Origin: Gammaproteobacteria bacterium bin55
Lineage (GTDB): Bacteria > Pseudomonadota > Gammaproteobacteria > Pseudomonadales > Azotimanducaceae
Direction of reading: 5' to 3'
Assembly (NCBI GenBank): GCA_002238665.1
Contig: MPMU01000018.1
Location: 1-35,513 of the forward strand
DNA length: 35,513 nucleotides
Shown here piece after piece: positions 34,394-35,513 of this stretch. Each line of letters starts with the position of its first letter. The first letter of the stretch is position 1. Both the position numbers and the translations under genes were made by a program. Under the pieces are notes generated by a model. The model did no database searches, was not told where the DNA came from, and worked only from the letters and a program-made list of their open reading frames with translations.

Positions 34394-35086
34394 TCAATCT
34401 CCGACAATCTCATCGGCGAAGGTCTGAAGATCGTCATAAGTCCAGGTTGGCTTAGCATCAGACAACCAAACATTACTGCCTGAATCGCCATCGCGATTGA
34501 TCCAAACACTGTCGTTGCTAAGATCATTCGCGGGCTTGATGTCGTGAAACAAACTCTGAGCGACATGTAATTTTCGTTTATCCGGGCCAATGAGGGTCAT
34601 GGCTTGACTCATCATTTCTTCCGTCGGTTTGTACGCTCCTGTCTGATCTGCTGTGCACAAATAATCGAACTCAACGGTAAATGGATTCAGTGTTTGTTGG
34701 AGCAAGTTCAGGTCGGTGTTTGAAACGATTGCCAGTTCAAAATGTTCTTTAAGTTTTTCGATTGCCTCAATGGAATCGTCGAATGGACGACTATTCGCGA
34801 GGCTGTCTACAAATCCATCTAGTTCTTCTGCTGAAGGCGTAAACGCCAGTCGATCTCCTAATCTATTCATCACACGTTTTAAGACATCTCGATAGAGACC
34901 GCCTGCATTTTGCTCAACAGGTTCCCATTGAGCGTGGAAGCTGAGCAAAAATTCATCCGTGACGTGTGCGTCGTGTTTGGTCAAAACAGATTGCCAGTAC
35001 GAAGAGATCGCGGTCTGCCAATCGACCAGTGTGCCGTAGCAATCAAAGATGAGGACATCGTACTCATCTGTACTTAAAGTGGACAT
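34394..35086 (-). CDS. HAD-superfamily hydrolase, 2-haloacid dehalogenase type II-like
   Basis: A 230-aa HAD hydrolase with nucleophile D15 in FDCYGTLVDW, where the second Asp of phosphatases is replaced by Tyr (DCYGT), as in (S)-2-haloacid dehalogenases. Motif II is IVSNTD, motif III is around GAYKPTEEM, and the family-typical HVAQSLFHDIKPAND ... WINR block follows. The actual substrate may not be a haloacid, since many members annotated this way are unproven. ATG at 35086 lies 4 nt after the CULT gene stop on the same strand, indicating a two-gene operon. Confidence 0.85.
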   Translation of the reverse strand: MSTLSTDEYDVLIFDCYGTLVDWQTAISSYWQSVLTKHDAHVTDEFLLSFHAQWEPVEQNAGGLYRDVLKRVMNRLGDRLAFTPSAEELDGFVDSLANSRPFDDSIEAIEKLKEHFELAIVSNTDLNLLQQTLNPFTVEFDYLCTADQTGAYKPTEEMMSQAMTLIGPDKRKLHVAQSLFHDIKPANDLSNDSVWINRDGDSGSNVWLSDAKPTWTYDDLQTFADEIVGD

Positions 35087-35090
35087 AAAC

Positions 35091-35456
35091 CTAAATTCGT
35101 TGAATCTCTATCCGGGACCTGATTAGACCATAGAAATGGTCACTACCCGAAAATAGCCAACCTAGATGTTCCTTGCAATGTGGACATTCGGCAAGTTGCC
35201 ATACGTAACCTGCAAACCAACTGTCTGCGTGATACTGTTCGCCTGCAAGCGAGCAACCCATGGCATCTCGGAAACACCTAATGACGTACTCGATTCCAAT
35301 TGGATTAATTCGTGTGTGAATGTGCTGACCTTCTACTTCAATAGCATCCTGCTCGTTGGCGAGCAATTCCTTACACTTAACGCAAACTACGTACTCGTCT
35401 CCGGTCTTTGATTCCTTCTCATGTATGACTTCTTCTGTGAGATCGACTTTTGGCAC
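35091..35456 (-). CDS. free-standing CULT-domain protein (bacterial cereblon-like)
   Basis: A 121-aa single-domain protein matching the CULT domain of cereblon. Zinc cysteines are CVKC (C25, C28) and CPHC (C91, C94). The ligand-cage tryptophans W80, W86 and W100 in DSWFAGYVW and HLGWLF keep the 6- and 14-residue spacing of human cereblon W380, W386 and W400, and a DHFYGLIRS strand follows. The size resembles the stand-alone Magnetospirillum homologue whose structures were solved with thalidomide-type ligands. Start GTG at 35456 has AGGTGA six bases upstream. The natural ligand is not known. It is the first gene of a pair with the HAD protein. Confidence 0.87.
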   Translation of the reverse strand: MPKVDLTEEVIHEKESKTGDEYVVCVKCKELLANEQDAIEVEGQHIHTRINPIGIEYVIRCFRDAMGCSLAGEQYHADSWFAGYVWQLAECPHCKEHLGWLFSGSDHFYGLIRSRIEIQRI

Positions 35457-35513
35457 GTTTTGTCACCTAAAAATGTAGGCAAAATTTTAGGAAGAAGCTT
35501 GTGTCAGCCACGC

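Overview
This window looks like a chromosomal segment of an uncultured-type gammaproteobacterium of moderate G+C. Two gene orders support that: rplM-rpsI-petABC-sspA-sspB, and lpoA / rsmI-rnpB-rsmH leading into the murE-mraY-murD-murC-ftsZ-lpxC (dcw) block. No rRNA or tRNA gene and no CRISPR array was seen. Initiation at TTG is strikingly common: at least nine of about thirty genes.

Layout. 1-1.7 kb: the edge of a possible small gene, then a Bacteroidetes-like dihydroorotase (pyrC, minus strand) with a clear terminator. 1.95-7.2 kb: a plus-strand run of a short HhH-GPD DNA glycosylase, a GrdB-family oxidoreductase interrupted by an in-frame TGA, and glcDEF (glycolate oxidase). The TGA falls exactly at the first position of a conserved CxxC and is followed at the right distance by a bacterial SECIS-like hairpin, so the gene is read here as a selenoprotein. 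7.1-9.7 kb: thiol-redox genes (a membrane-anchored DsbA-like protein with an acidic repeat tail and a glutaredoxin-like protein apparently started at CTG) and an ACAD11-type aminoglycoside-phosphotransferase-fold protein. 9.9-14.7 kb: ribosomal proteins L13 and S9, the cytochrome bc1 complex, SspA and SspB. 14.8-18.4 kb: dolP and lpoA on the minus strand, divergent from rsmI, followed by RNase P RNA whose P1 helix overlaps the rsmI stop codon.

18.4-34.4 kb is a heavily edited dcw cluster. rsmH, murE, mraY, murD, murC, ftsZ and lpxC are present in canonical relative order. mraZ, ftsL, ftsI, murF, ftsW, murG, murB, ddl, ftsQ and ftsA are absent from their usual places. Where ftsL-ftsI should be there is a tandem array of MNT-HEPN fusion proteins: two intact copies, one frameshifted 5' fragment, and duplicated flanking sequence. 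FtsZ is divergent and lacks the usual C-terminal peptide. Between ftsZ and lpxC lies an island with two decayed IS1595-family (ISXO2-like) transposases in inverted orientation around an A+T-rich orphan gene, followed by a two-domain nuclease (Cas4/RecB-like plus DUF2779 DEDD-type exonuclease).

34.4-35.5 kb: a two-gene minus-strand unit of a HAD dehalogenase-like protein and a free-standing CULT-domain protein. The latter is a bacterial cereblon relative with its zinc cysteines and three-Trp ligand cage intact.

The strongest items for follow-up are the putative selenoprotein next to glycolate oxidase, the CULT protein, and the MNT-HEPN array inside the eroded division cluster. All assignments rest on reading motifs by eye; no database search was run.
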